The translations under genes and the position numbers were made by a program. Shown one piece after another: positions 42,172-51,848 of a stretch of 64,000 nt of DNA. Origin of the DNA: Bacteroidia bacterium (GTDB taxonomy: Bacteria > Bacteroidota > Bacteroidia > Bacteroidales > Bacteroidaceae). Numbering within the stretch: position 1 is the first letter of the stretch; each line of letters starts with the position of its first letter. The stretch covers positions 1 to 64,000 of the forward strand of contig RZZX01000002.1 in NCBI GenBank assembly GCA_009929715.1, written 5' to 3'. The notes under the pieces are model-generated. The model was not told where the DNA came from. It saw only the letters and a program-made list of their open reading frames with translations, and did not search any database.

Positions 42172-42221
42172 TTTAAAGCCTGCTTCTGCTGTTATATCAC
42201 AGCATCGAAGCAGGCTTTTAA
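42172..42221 (+). terminator. Intrinsic terminator downstream of copA (possibly bidirectional)
   Basis: TTAAAGCCTGCTTC...GAAGCAGGCTTTTAA. Confidence 0.7.
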
Positions 42222-42241
42222 TCGTTTAGCTTGGTTCGTGT

Positions 42242-43036
42242 CTATTTGGAACGTTTCTTATAAAACCTCACCCAATCGATCCGCATTTCGGCGGGTAGTT
42301 CCGCTGGGTTGACAGCGCCGACCCAGCTGCCTCCGAGCTGAGAATCGAGGTATAAGAAAAACGGATCATACGCAAACGGGAATTGTCCGTCTTTGCCACC
42401 GTTGATTTTAGGATAACAAAGCGTCTTCTCCCCATTGGTATAATAGACTACACTGTCTTTATACAACTCTACTGCATAGGTATTATATTCATTCGGGTTG
42501 ATAGGTGTTGTGGCATACCGCTTCGGTTCCTCTTTCTTTAAGTTGATCGTGTAGTGGCTGTGCACCGTTTGGTAAACCACATTGTCATGATTCAGGTGCT
42601 CCATGATGTCGATTTCGCCACCGTAAGGATAGGGGATAGGTCCGGGAACCATCCAAATGGCCGGCCAATACCCTTGTGCACTTGTAAACTTCGCCCTCAC
42701 CTCTAGTCGCCCATTCTCAAAAGCTTTTTTATCCTTTGTCCATATACCGCCCGTAAGATACGTTGCCGTATCTTGTGGAAAAGTCTCATTTTCGATGGCT
42801 TTGAGTATCACATTCCCATCTTTTACTTCCACCAGCCCCTCATGTAGAGCCATGTAATTGTTCCAATCCGATCCTCCCCGTGGGATACGCGACCAATGAG
42901 CCGTATCGAGTTCAGATCCATTGAACTCCTCTTGCCACACCAGTGTCCATTGCTTTTGCTCCTTTTTAGGACGCTCAATACTAAATAGGTAAGCCGAACA
43001 AAGGAGTGTTGTGGCTAAAATAAAAGTTATTTTCAT
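42242..43036 (-). CDS. Glycoside hydrolase family 16 (secreted)
   Basis: LVWQEEFNGSELDTAHW, WPAIWMVPGP, GEIDIMEHLNHD (catalytic ExDxxE); start corrected. Confidence 0.93.
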   Translation of the reverse strand: MKITFILATTLLCSAYLFSIERPKKEQKQWTLVWQEEFNGSELDTAHWSRIPRGGSDWNNYMALHEGLVEVKDGNVILKAIENETFPQDTATYLTGGIWTKDKKAFENGRLEVRAKFTSAQGYWPAIWMVPGPIPYPYGGEIDIMEHLNHDNVVYQTVHSHYTINLKKEEPKRYATTPINPNEYNTYAVELYKDSVVYYTNGEKTLCYPKINGGKDGQFPFAYDPFFLYLDSQLGGSWVGAVNPAELPAEMRIDWVRFYKKRSK

Positions 43037-43061
43037 CTGTCTTATTTTCAAATTAAGAGAG

Positions 43062-45545
43062 TTATTTTCCAGCTTTAAAACCATAAACATTGCCCGAGAA
43101 ATCGGCTGCATAGAGCGCTTGCCCGGAGATCAGGACTGTAGAGAAAAAGGGCGCTCCTGTAGTCTGTTTCCAAAGTAATTTGCCGGTAGATCGGTTTAAG
43201 CCGTAAATAACCCCATCGGAAGCAGCAAAGAAGACCCCATCTCCCGATAATACCGGGCTCGTTTCGACCGTTGCTGATGGATTTCGGACATATGGTGCCG
43301 AATAGATCAGCGCTGGTCCGGTTTGAAACGCCCATTTTTCAACGAGTGTCTCTTTATCCAAAGCAACCACCCCTCTGGCTGCAGTTCCGAAAATAATCTC
43401 TTTATCGGTCACTAGTGGTACCGAGCTAACATTCACATTGTAACCCAAAGGTTTTCTTACCAGCACATTTCCGGTTTGCGTTTCGATGATAAAGAGCGAT
43501 TCATCGGACAACATGTAAAGTACCTGGCCTACCATCGCTCCGGGAGAAGCCCGATGTCGGAGTCCATTCTCGGCATGTTGCCACAACAGCCGCCCCGTTG
43601 TAGCATCGTTAGCGTAGAGCGCTTGCCAGTGAGCATGCCCGATCAAGACATTTTTATTCAATGACAGTGTGGCGGTGCATCCCTCTCGTCGTTGCCACTC
43701 TTTGTTGGTCCATACCGTTTCACCGCTATCTGCTTTCAAAGCACATAACCCCAAGCCTGTGCCCGCATAAACCACGCCGTCCGTTGCTATCAACCCTTCG
43801 TTGAGTGCCGGGATAGCACTGAGGTCCAACTTCTTTTCCCAAGCCAATGCTCCGGTGGTAGCATTAAGTGCATAGAGATAACCGTAGCTATCTTGTGCGA
43901 AAAGTATTCCCGCTGTAATAGCCATGCTGTTTTTGATAGAACCACGAACTTTATAGCTCCAGCGTATCTTGCCATTTATTCCATCCATACAAGCAATACC
44001 TGCTTTTTCGGTACAGTTCTCATCGATAGAAGCTACATAGACCGCTTTATTATAAAATAGTGGAGAGCACATATAAATATTCGAACCGATGTTCTTCACC
44101 CATTCCAACTGAAGTGGGAGAGCCAACGTGTCATTTTGAGCACCCGCATGTGTCGGATTTCCTAAAAGATTCAGAGAGTTTTGGTGCGGGTTGATTGCAG
44201 CGTCTGGTGTGCGGTGATAAAAGAATGTCTTTTCGCTTTTAATTCTTTCGCCGTTGCTCAGTAGTGCCGTTGCGCAGACCGTTACCAACTTCTTATCCCA
44301 CTGGCGAGGCAAGGCAATCTCTGTATACCAATTAAAATCAGTCAGCTTATTCAGTTGGCGGTGCGCACCTCCGCTCTCTCCTTCGCACGAATAGCTACAA
44401 CTCACCTCTTTGGTTGGGGCACTTGTAGAATAGACATTGACTGAAAGTGGAATAGCTCCATCTTTTAAAACCGGACTTTGGTTATTATCAATAGACGCTA
44501 TTTCGATTAGTCGATTAATATACGCATATCGAAGTTCCGAACTCAAATCACCTTTCTCGTTGACCTTCATCACCCTGAAGCCCGACGACGCATGATCAAT
44601 GCCACCTCGTACTAAAGTCGACGTACAAATGCTATAAATACCCGATTGGGGGTATTGAATCATGTGATTGATATGCCAGTGACCATAAAGCCAAGCCTTC
44701 AGGTTATGTGCTTTCAAATCGATGACTTCGTTCTCCTTTAAAGTAAAACAAAAATTTCCCGTTTGATCCAATAAATCATGGTTAAAGACTACCACCGATT
44801 TAGACGGGGCAACTTGTGCTAAATCATTCTTTAGCCATTGAAGAACCTCATTCATCTGGTAAGACGGTCGGTGGTCACCTCCCGGCATCGGCGTGACGAT
44901 GTAGTGCGTATTTCCCGCATCAAACGAATAAAAGACCGGACCATAAAGTTGTTCGAACACCTCTTCGCCATACTTACCTTGAACAAGATCATGATTCCCG
45001 ATACAATAGAACACCGGTGTGTTCATGTTCGCTGTATTCATCAGTTTAATATGACTCTTTAGTCCCGGTATGTAGCAAATATCGCCGGTGTGAATGATGA
45101 AAGCCGCTTTCTCATTCGAAGCATACCGTCGCAAGTCGGCTGTCCAATCCTCGTGCCCATTTAGTTCGCCAATCTCCGTATCCGAGATGTGAATAAAACG
45201 GTGTGCTCCGGTGCGTTGGATTCCCCCGTCATAAGGCACTACTCCAAAGTCATACGATTTTGTTTCGGGCAACAAAGGGCGGTAGTAAGCATTGTTCGTT
45301 TTGTAGCCCGAAGGCGTTGTGATAAAGATAAATTTAGCTTTCTGGTGCCCCATCAGTTGGAACGTACCGTTGCCTGTTGTTTTCGTTACATTTAAACCAT
45401 CGGATACAACGATTCCCTTTAAAAGCTTTTCGCCGGCATCGAATTGGCCGTTTTGGTTAGAATCAACGAAGACCCTACCGTGATACTGTGCGTGGAGAGT
45501 CAGAAAAGAAAAAAGGAATAAACCGGATAGAATAACTCTTTTCAT
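43062..45545 (-). CDS. Calcineurin-like phosphoesterase fused to PQQ-like beta-propeller (secreted)
   Basis: Signal peptide; HISDTEIGEL, HTGDICYIPG, IGNHDLVQG, GHWHINH, then W-rich propeller repeats (GKIRWSYKVRG, GALAWEKKLDL, GRLLWQHAENG, GKLLWKQTTGA). Confidence 0.88.
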   Translation of the reverse strand: MKRVILSGLFLFSFLTLHAQYHGRVFVDSNQNGQFDAGEKLLKGIVVSDGLNVTKTTGNGTFQLMGHQKAKFIFITTPSGYKTNNAYYRPLLPETKSYDFGVVPYDGGIQRTGAHRFIHISDTEIGELNGHEDWTADLRRYASNEKAAFIIHTGDICYIPGLKSHIKLMNTANMNTPVFYCIGNHDLVQGKYGEEVFEQLYGPVFYSFDAGNTHYIVTPMPGGDHRPSYQMNEVLQWLKNDLAQVAPSKSVVVFNHDLLDQTGNFCFTLKENEVIDLKAHNLKAWLYGHWHINHMIQYPQSGIYSICTSTLVRGGIDHASSGFRVMKVNEKGDLSSELRYAYINRLIEIASIDNNQSPVLKDGAIPLSVNVYSTSAPTKEVSCSYSCEGESGGAHRQLNKLTDFNWYTEIALPRQWDKKLVTVCATALLSNGERIKSEKTFFYHRTPDAAINPHQNSLNLLGNPTHAGAQNDTLALPLQLEWVKNIGSNIYMCSPLFYNKAVYVASIDENCTEKAGIACMDGINGKIRWSYKVRGSIKNSMAITAGILFAQDSYGYLYALNATTGALAWEKKLDLSAIPALNEGLIATDGVVYAGTGLGLCALKADSGETVWTNKEWQRREGCTATLSLNKNVLIGHAHWQALYANDATTGRLLWQHAENGLRHRASPGAMVGQVLYMLSDESLFIIETQTGNVLVRKPLGYNVNVSSVPLVTDKEIIFGTAARGVVALDKETLVEKWAFQTGPALIYSAPYVRNPSATVETSPVLSGDGVFFAASDGVIYGLNRSTGKLLWKQTTGAPFFSTVLISGQALYAADFSGNVYGFKAGK

Positions 45546-45726
45546 AATAGTTTATAATTTGTTTGTTAGGGTTAACGTATCTCACATCAATCATGATAAG
45601 CACCTATTTGTGTTTGCCTGACAAAGGTACACAAATAACTCTATAAGCCATTCCTCTAAAACGTGAAAAAATGGCGTTGCTTTTTATAAATCTGTTCATT
45701 TCCGCATGAAATCGGCAGATAATCTC

Positions 45727-45734
45727 TATTTTTG
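45727..45734 (+). promoter_or_regulatory. -7 box TATTTTTG of nspC
   Basis: TAnnTTTG upstream of 45772. Confidence 0.6.
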
Positions 45735-45771
45735 TAGCCGTTATATAAACCTAATGATCGATTAAAAAAGA

Positions 45772-46914
45772 GTGATGACCGATTTTACCCCATTCCCTTC
45801 TCCTTGTTACATCCTGGAAGAAGATCTCTTGAGAAAGAACCTCAGCTTAATTAAGCACGTAGCCGATGCGGCTGGAGTAGAAGTGATATTAGCCTTCAAA
45901 TCGTTTGCTATGTGGCGTTCCTTTCCTATTTTCCGTGAATATATCACCCATTCTACAGCAAGCTCTCTTTATGAAGCCCGTTTAGCTTTAGAGGAATTCG
46001 GCAGTAAAGCACATACCTATTCTCCAGCCTATACCGAGCAAGAATTTACAGAAATTATGCGATGTAGTAGTCATATCACCTTTAACTCCTTGTCGCAGTT
46101 TGAGCGTTTTTATCCCTTGGTGAACACTTTTGAAGAGAAGCTGTCTTGCGGAATACGGGTTAATCCCGAATATTCGGAAGTTGAAACCGATCTCTATAAT
46201 CCTTGTGCCCCCGGTACCCGTTTTGGTATCACAGCCGATCTTTTACCTGCTACACTGCCCGCAGGTATCGAAGGATTTCATTGTCACTGCCATTGTGAAT
46301 CATCTTCTTATGAATTAGAACGCACGTTAGAGCATTTGGAGGCGAAGTTTGCTCCTTGGTTCGCTCAGATTAAATGGTTGAATCTTGGTGGTGGACACTT
46401 AATGACCCGTAAGGATTACGATGTAGAGCATCTGATAAAACTGTTGCTTGGGTTGAAAGAGCGATACCCTCACCTTCAATTGATACTAGAACCCGGTTCG
46501 GCCTTCACTTGGCAAACAGGTGTGCTAACCTCCGAGGTGGTCGATGTTGTTGAGAGCCGTGGTATTCGGACTGCCATTCTTAATGTTAGTTTTACTTGTC
46601 ACATGCCCGATTGTTTAGAGATGCCTTATCAGCCAGTGGTTCGTGGAGCCAAGGTGGGCGAGGAGGGACCGTTTGTTTACCGATTAGGAGGCAACTCCTG
46701 TTTAAGTGGCGATTACATGGGTAGTTGGAGTTTCGATCACGAATTACAAATAGGCGAACGTCTTGTGTTTGAAGATATGATACATTATACCATGGTTAAG
46801 ACCAACATGTTTAATGGTATTCATCATCCAGCTATCGGTTTGTGGAGCTCTGATGGTAAAGCAACGATCTTTAAAGAATTTGTTTACGAAGATTATCGCA
46901 ATAGAATGAGCTGA
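45772..46914 (+). CDS. nspC: Carboxynorspermidine decarboxylase
   Basis: PCYILEEDLLRKNL, ILAFKSFAMW, NLGGGHLMTRKDYD, EPGSAFTWQTG. Confidence 0.94.
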   Translation: MMTDFTPFPSPCYILEEDLLRKNLSLIKHVADAAGVEVILAFKSFAMWRSFPIFREYITHSTASSLYEARLALEEFGSKAHTYSPAYTEQEFTEIMRCSSHITFNSLSQFERFYPLVNTFEEKLSCGIRVNPEYSEVETDLYNPCAPGTRFGITADLLPATLPAGIEGFHCHCHCESSSYELERTLEHLEAKFAPWFAQIKWLNLGGGHLMTRKDYDVEHLIKLLLGLKERYPHLQLILEPGSAFTWQTGVLTSEVVDVVESRGIRTAILNVSFTCHMPDCLEMPYQPVVRGAKVGEEGPFVYRLGGNSCLSGDYMGSWSFDHELQIGERLVFEDMIHYTMVKTNMFNGIHHPAIGLWSSDGKATIFKEFVYEDYRNRMS

Positions 46915-47005
46915 TAATCAAAAAGTTCGTTTTTTTTCTTGCTTTAGTTGAAATAAAAAGTCTCAAAAAACACGGTAGAATATTTGCAGGTTAATGAAAA
47001 ATGTC

Positions 47006-47013
47006 TACCTTTG
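47006..47013 (+). promoter_or_regulatory. -7 box TACCTTTG of tRNA cluster
   Basis: TAnnTTTG 19 nt upstream of first tRNA-Gly. Confidence 0.7.
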
Positions 47014-47031
47014 CAACCGCAAACGAAAAGT

Positions 47032-47104
47032 GCGGAAATAGCTCAGTTGGTAGAGCATAACCTTGCCAAGGTTAGGGTCGCGAGTTCGAGTCTCGTTTTC
47101 CGCT
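47032..47104 (+). tRNA. tRNA-Gly(GCC) copy 1
   Basis: Cloverleaf, loop TTGCCAA. Confidence 0.96.
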
Positions 47105-47131
47105 CTCTTCTTAGAATAAAGGTAGAGAGTT

Positions 47132-47139
47132 TATCTTTG
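47132..47139 (+). promoter_or_regulatory. -7 box TATCTTTG immediately before second tRNA-Gly
   Basis: TAnnTTTG 7 nt upstream of 47147. Confidence 0.5.
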
Positions 47140-47146
47140 ACATGCT

Positions 47147-47219
47147 GCGGAAATAGCTCAGTTGGTAGAGCATAACCTTGCCAAGGTTAGGGTCGCGAGT
47201 TCGAGTCTCGTTTTCCGCT
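47147..47219 (+). tRNA. tRNA-Gly(GCC) copy 2
   Basis: Identical to copy 1. Confidence 0.96.
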
Positions 47220-47250
47220 CTTTTTCTTTGAAATATTGGTTTATTATCTT

Positions 47251-47332
47251 GCCCAGGTGGCGGAATTGGTAGACGCGCACGTTTCAGGTGCGTGTGTCGC
47301 AAGGCATGCAGGTTCGAGTCCTGTTCTGGGCA
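47251..47332 (+). tRNA. tRNA-Leu(CAG)
   Basis: Type II tRNA; anticodon loop TTCAGGT. Confidence 0.93.
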
Positions 47333-47355
47333 CTTGATAATATGAAAATCTGAAT

Positions 47356-47439
47356 GGAGAGGTGGCGGAATTGGTAGACGCGCTACTTTGAGGGGGTAGT
47401 GACAGTTATGTCGTGGGAGTTCGAGTCTCCTTCTCTTCA
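47356..47439 (+). tRNA. tRNA-Leu(GAG)
   Basis: Type II tRNA; anticodon loop TTGAGGG. Confidence 0.92.
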
Positions 47440-47449
47440 CATCAGTTTT

Positions 47450-47522
47450 GCGGAAATAGCTCAGTTGGTAGAGCATAACCTTGCCAAGGTTAGGGTCGCG
47501 AGTTCGAGTCTCGTTTTCCGCT
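47450..47522 (+). tRNA. tRNA-Gly(GCC) copy 3
   Basis: Identical to copies 1 and 2. Confidence 0.96.
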
Positions 47523-47530
47523 CTAGAATT

Positions 47531-47572
47531 AGACGTAATGTTGTAATAAAAACAATGTTACGTCTTTTTTTT
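47531..47572 (+). terminator. Intrinsic terminator of tRNA cluster
   Basis: AGACGTAA...TTACGTCT followed by T-run. Confidence 0.75.
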
Positions 47573-47877
47573 GTGTTGAGAATCAGCGTTTTGTATGTTT
47601 GCCTTTATGCTTTTAATGTATTGAGTGGTTTTCCGCATGAGCTAATTGAAGGGATCGGTCCGAAAACCGGGCGGATCTGTTCTATTTAAATGACTGGTTG
47701 GCCTCATCTAAAAAAGACCGAATCACCTGGAAAAGTGGCACTCTAATGGTCTAGAAATAAAAAGTCAGTCTGAAATAAAGCTGACTTTTCAACTTCATCT
47801 CGGCATTATTAAGCGGAGATAAAACTTTTATAAACAGATGTCTCACAGAGGTTAATTCATTTCTCACGATCTTTTCT

Positions 47878-47965
47878 ACACTTCACCTGCATGAAGTATA
47901 CACTTCACCTGCATGAAGTATACACTTCACCTGCATGAAGTGTACACTTCACCTGCGTGAAGTAT
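47878..47965. repeat. Array of four 22-bp quasi-palindromic units (ACACTTCACCTGCATGAAGTAT)
   Basis: Four contiguous units at 47878, 47900, 47922 and 47944. Confidence 0.95.
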
Positions 47966-47984
47966 AGAAAAGTCTGACCTTTTT

Positions 47985-48026
47985 TGACTTAATCTAACGG
48001 CGATCTGACTTAATTTAACGGCGATC
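47985..48026 (+). repeat. 21-bp tandem duplication TGACTTAAYTTAACGGCGATC x2
   Basis: Two adjacent 21-mers with one mismatch. Confidence 0.85.
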
Positions 48027-48259
48027 GGCATGAAGTTGAAAATACTTTTGAAACTCTTTAAATCTGGCGGTTATTTAATAGCTTTATTTTGTTCTCGAAC
48101 AGATTCATCATGTTTGGGTGAGATCGCATTTATTCTCTCCGAGAGGAAGTTATTTTTTGACTCTAGCATATCTTAGAGTCTCCTTTTTCAGGATGGCTTA
48201 TTTCTTAAAATCTCTAAATAAACGTTCTGGATTTCAACGTCTTTTTGATTTTTTTTGGT

Positions 48260-48267
48260 TATCTTTG
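48260..48267 (+). promoter_or_regulatory. -7 box TATCTTTG of EEP-family gene
   Basis: TAnnTTTG upstream of 48296. Confidence 0.6.
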
Positions 48268-48295
48268 TGCTGTTTTAATCAATCAAACAATAAAC

Positions 48296-49156
48296 ATGAT
48301 GACACGAAATTTAGTTCTTTATGCATGCATTTCTTGTATGCTTTACTGCCTTACGGCCTGTCAGCCTTCCCCGACGAAGATCTGTGTAACAACTTTCAAT
48401 ATTCGTTATGATAATCCGGCAGATAGTGCTAATAATTGGGCATTCAGAAAAGACTCTGTCTATGCTTTTATTCAAGCGTCTCACCCCGATGTGGTTGGCA
48501 TGCAAGAGGTCTTGAACTCCCAATTGATCGATCTGCAGGCTGCTTTGCCAGATTATGCTTATGTGGGAGTAGGACGTGATGACGGTAAGACAGCAGGCGA
48601 GTATGCGCCTATATTTTACCGGAAAGATCGCTTTGAATTGAAAGATGGTTCAACCTTTTGGCTTTCGGAAACGCCCGATAGCGTAGGTTTAGGATGGGAT
48701 GCCGCTTGTGTGCGAATAGCGACTTGGGTTAAACTCCAAGACAAACAGACAGGTAAGGAGTTTGTGATGCTGAATACACACTTTGATCATGTGGGAACGG
48801 AAGCCCGCCGCCAAAGTGCTTTGTTGATTATTCGCAAAATTAAAGAGATTGCAGGCGAAGAACCGGCCATTGTAACGGGCGATTTCAATGTTTCCGAAAA
48901 GTGGGAAGCGTATCAAACGATGACGACCAATACTTTTGTTTTGAAGGATGCTTGGAAGGTGGCGGCAAAGCACGAGGGAGTGGAGTATACTTTCCACGAT
49001 TTTGGACGCTATCCGATGGAGAAGCGCGAAAAGATTGATTTTATCTTTGTAACGCCTAATGTTCAGGTGAAGGAAGCCGATATTAAGTCGGCCGCTTTAA
49101 CTGATTCACTCTATTTGAGTGATCACAACCCACACTCTGCTTATTTGGAATTTTAA
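48296..49156 (+). CDS. Endonuclease/exonuclease/phosphatase family lipoprotein
   Basis: Lipobox LTACQPS; TTFNIRYDNPAD, DVVGMQEV, NTHFDHVG, TGDFNV, SDHNPHSAYLEF. Confidence 0.93.
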   Translation: MMTRNLVLYACISCMLYCLTACQPSPTKICVTTFNIRYDNPADSANNWAFRKDSVYAFIQASHPDVVGMQEVLNSQLIDLQAALPDYAYVGVGRDDGKTAGEYAPIFYRKDRFELKDGSTFWLSETPDSVGLGWDAACVRIATWVKLQDKQTGKEFVMLNTHFDHVGTEARRQSALLIIRKIKEIAGEEPAIVTGDFNVSEKWEAYQTMTTNTFVLKDAWKVAAKHEGVEYTFHDFGRYPMEKREKIDFIFVTPNVQVKEADIKSAALTDSLYLSDHNPHSAYLEF

Positions 49157-49172
49157 ATCAATAAATTAGTCT

Positions 49173-51191
49173 ATGAAGCATTTATTAATCTCTTTTTCTC
49201 TCATAGCACTGTTATTCGGATGGTCTGCTTGCGGAACGCCTAAAACAGAACTGACATCGCCCGATGGGCATCTTAAACTTGTTTTTGAAACCGATCAAGA
49301 GGGTCAACTTTTTTATCGGGCTTCGATGAACGACTCTCTTTTAATCGATCTTTCGCCCATGGGGCTTGAGGCCAAAGATGGGATCAACCTCTCTTCGGGC
49401 TTTAAGGTTAAAGAAACTACGTTCGATTCTAAAGATGAGACTTGGACGCAACCGTGGGGAGAGAATAAAACCAATCGCAACCATTATCGTGAGATGGCGG
49501 TCAGCTTGACCAATGCCGATCAGGTTCATTTGGTGGTACGTTTCCGATTATTCAATGACGGAATTGGTTTTCGGTATGAATATGATGTGCCACAAGCGGA
49601 CTCTTTGTTGATTACTGATGAATTGACTGCTTTTAACTTTCATACCAGCGGTACGTCATGGTCTATTCCGGCCAGTGCCGATACCTATGAGCTGAAGTAT
49701 GTGGAACAACCGATAGATAGTGTGAAAACAGCCAATACCCCGTTTACGTTTAAGACCACGTCGGGGGTTTATGGAAGTATTCATGAAGCGGCACTTTATG
49801 ACTTTCCGGAGATGACGTTAAAGCAAGTTGGCCCGTTGGCTTTCAAAGCCGATTTAGCTGCATGGCCCGATGGGGTTAAGGCACGTAAAAGCAGCCAGTT
49901 TACTACGGCTTGGCGGACTATACAGTTAACTCCAGAGGCGATCGGATTGATCAACTCTGCATTGATCTTAAATTTAAATGATCCTTGTGTACTCAAAGAG
50001 ACCGATTGGATTAAGCCGATGAAATATGTTGGCGTTTGGTGGGGTATGCACCTCGGTATCCAAACATGGAAAATGGATAGCCGTCACGGTGCTACAACCG
50101 TCAATGCGAAGAAGTACATTGATTTTGCAGCAGCCAACGGTCTTGGTGGAGTTCTTTTTGAGGGTTGGAATGAAGGTTGGGAAGACTGGGGTGTGAAGCA
50201 AGGCTTTAACTTTACCCGTCCGTATGCCGATTTCGACATGAAGGAGATTTCTGCTTATGCTGCTCAAAAAGGGATTCAGATCATCGGCCATCATGAAACG
50301 GGAGGGAACATCCCGAATTATGAACGTCAGATGGAGGAGGCCATGAAGTGGTATACCGATTATGGAGTCCGTAATTTGAAAACAGGCTATGCTGGTGGGT
50401 TCCCTGATGGACACTCTCATCATGGACAGTATGGGGTGCGTCACTATCAGAAAGTGGTGGAGACAGCTGCCCGTTACAAGATGACAATTGATGCGCATGA
50501 ACCGATTAAAGATACCGGTATTCGTCGCACATGGCCTAACATGATGACCCGTGAAGGGGCTCGTGGCATGGAATGGAATGCTTGGAGCGAAGGCAATTCA
50601 CCAGCGCATCATGAAGTGTTGCCTTTTACTCGTTTACTTGCTGGCCCGATGGATTACACGCCGGGTATTTTTGATATTTTGTTTCTTAAGTCGAAGGACT
50701 CTCCATTACGTCAGCCTTGGAATCCGCTTGATCAAGGTAACAGCCGGGTGAATACCACACTTGCTAAGCAGTTGGCCAATTGGGTGATTCTCTATTCTCC
50801 TTTGCAGATGGCGTCGGATTTAATAGAGCATTATGAAGGTCATCCAGCGTTTCAGTTCTTCCGTGATTTCGATCCAGACTGTGATTCTTCAAGAGCTTTG
50901 GCTGGCGAACCGGCAGAGTTTGTGGTGATTGAGCGGAAAGCGAAACAGAATTATTATCTGGGAGCATCGACCAATGAACAAGCTAGAACAGTTACTGTGA
51001 AGTTGGATTTTCTAGAACCCGGAAAGAGTTACAGAGCGGTGATTTATGCCGATGGCGAGAAAGCCGACTGGAAGACGAATCCTACCGATTATGTGATTAC
51101 GGAGAAGCGTGTTTGTTCCACTGATAGTTTGACCATACGTATGGCAGCTGGTGGGGGACAAGCCATTTCATTTCGGCCAATAACCGAATAA
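49173..51191 (+). CDS. Glycoside hydrolase family 97
   Basis: SPDGHLKLVFETD; YVGVWWGMHLG; LFEGWNEGWEDW; DAHEPIKDTGIRRTWPNMMTREGARGMEWNAW. Confidence 0.95.
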   Translation: MKHLLISFSLIALLFGWSACGTPKTELTSPDGHLKLVFETDQEGQLFYRASMNDSLLIDLSPMGLEAKDGINLSSGFKVKETTFDSKDETWTQPWGENKTNRNHYREMAVSLTNADQVHLVVRFRLFNDGIGFRYEYDVPQADSLLITDELTAFNFHTSGTSWSIPASADTYELKYVEQPIDSVKTANTPFTFKTTSGVYGSIHEAALYDFPEMTLKQVGPLAFKADLAAWPDGVKARKSSQFTTAWRTIQLTPEAIGLINSALILNLNDPCVLKETDWIKPMKYVGVWWGMHLGIQTWKMDSRHGATTVNAKKYIDFAAANGLGGVLFEGWNEGWEDWGVKQGFNFTRPYADFDMKEISAYAAQKGIQIIGHHETGGNIPNYERQMEEAMKWYTDYGVRNLKTGYAGGFPDGHSHHGQYGVRHYQKVVETAARYKMTIDAHEPIKDTGIRRTWPNMMTREGARGMEWNAWSEGNSPAHHEVLPFTRLLAGPMDYTPGIFDILFLKSKDSPLRQPWNPLDQGNSRVNTTLAKQLANWVILYSPLQMASDLIEHYEGHPAFQFFRDFDPDCDSSRALAGEPAEFVVIERKAKQNYYLGASTNEQARTVTVKLDFLEPGKSYRAVIYADGEKADWKTNPTDYVITEKRVCSTDSLTIRMAAGGGQAISFRPITE

Positions 51192-51761
51192 GATAAGTAG
51201 AGGCATATAATCCTTGAGCGCTAGTCGGAGTTGCTTTAAGGCTTGTCCAATGCGATAATTGACAGTTTGCGGGGAAACGTTTAGTTTCTCCGCAATTTCT
51301 TTATGCGTCAGGTGTGCATTGCGGTTTAGTTCATACGCTTGTCTAAACTCCTGAGGGAGCTTTTCTATTGCTCTTTTGTAGAGGGCAAATAGTTCGTTTT
51401 GCAGATAGAAGTCGGGCGACGAGAACTCTTCTTGGTATTTATCGACAATCTCTTGGTGAACTTTTCGGCGCACCTCGAAATGCGTTATCCGATTGAGGGC
51501 TTTGTTTTTGACAATGGTAAACAACAAGGTGTGTAGCATAAGTTCCGGGATCAGGCTAGACCGGTTTTCCCAAAGCCAAATCATGGTTTCTTGTACAATC
51601 TCTTCAGATTCATCGAAGTCTACATATTGCGAGCAAAAGGCGCATAATCTCTTGAAATAGTGTCGGTAGATGGCATCAAACATCTTTTCATCATTTGCTT
51701 TTAGGGCTTGAATGATGTGCTTATTGTATTCTGGTTCTATCGATTGTGTTTGAATTTTCAT
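51168..51761 (-). CDS. ECF (sigma-70 family) RNA polymerase sigma factor
   Basis: FDAIYRHYFKRLCAFCSQYVDFDESEEIVQETMIWLWENR; LTHKEIAEKLNVSPQTVNYRIGQALKQLR. Confidence 0.92.
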   Translation of the reverse strand: MKIQTQSIEPEYNKHIIQALKANDEKMFDAIYRHYFKRLCAFCSQYVDFDESEEIVQETMIWLWENRSSLIPELMLHTLLFTIVKNKALNRITHFEVRRKVHQEIVDKYQEEFSSPDFYLQNELFALYKRAIEKLPQEFRQAYELNRNAHLTHKEIAEKLNVSPQTVNYRIGQALKQLRLALKDYMPLLILFGYWPK

Positions 51762-51785
51762 TGAAATAAGTGCTTTTGCGTTAGG

Positions 51786-51793
51786 CAAATGTA
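51786..51793 (-). promoter_or_regulatory. -7 box TACATTTG of ECF sigma gene
   Basis: CAAATGTA on plus strand. Confidence 0.55.
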
Positions 51794-51848
51794 AGCAATG
51801 TTATAGAAAAATAAAATAATAGAGACTTTTTTTGTTGTCTGGGTTTAG

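Noticed and set aside
46984-47689. ORF-track entries 46984-47175, 47111-47476 and 47399-47689
   Set aside because: They translate through the tRNA genes (repeated EIAQLVEHNLAKVRVASSSLVFRS) and are artifacts.
49974-50498. 174-aa minus-strand ORF inside GH97
   Set aside because: Antisense to a confident GH97 gene with no recognisable domain.
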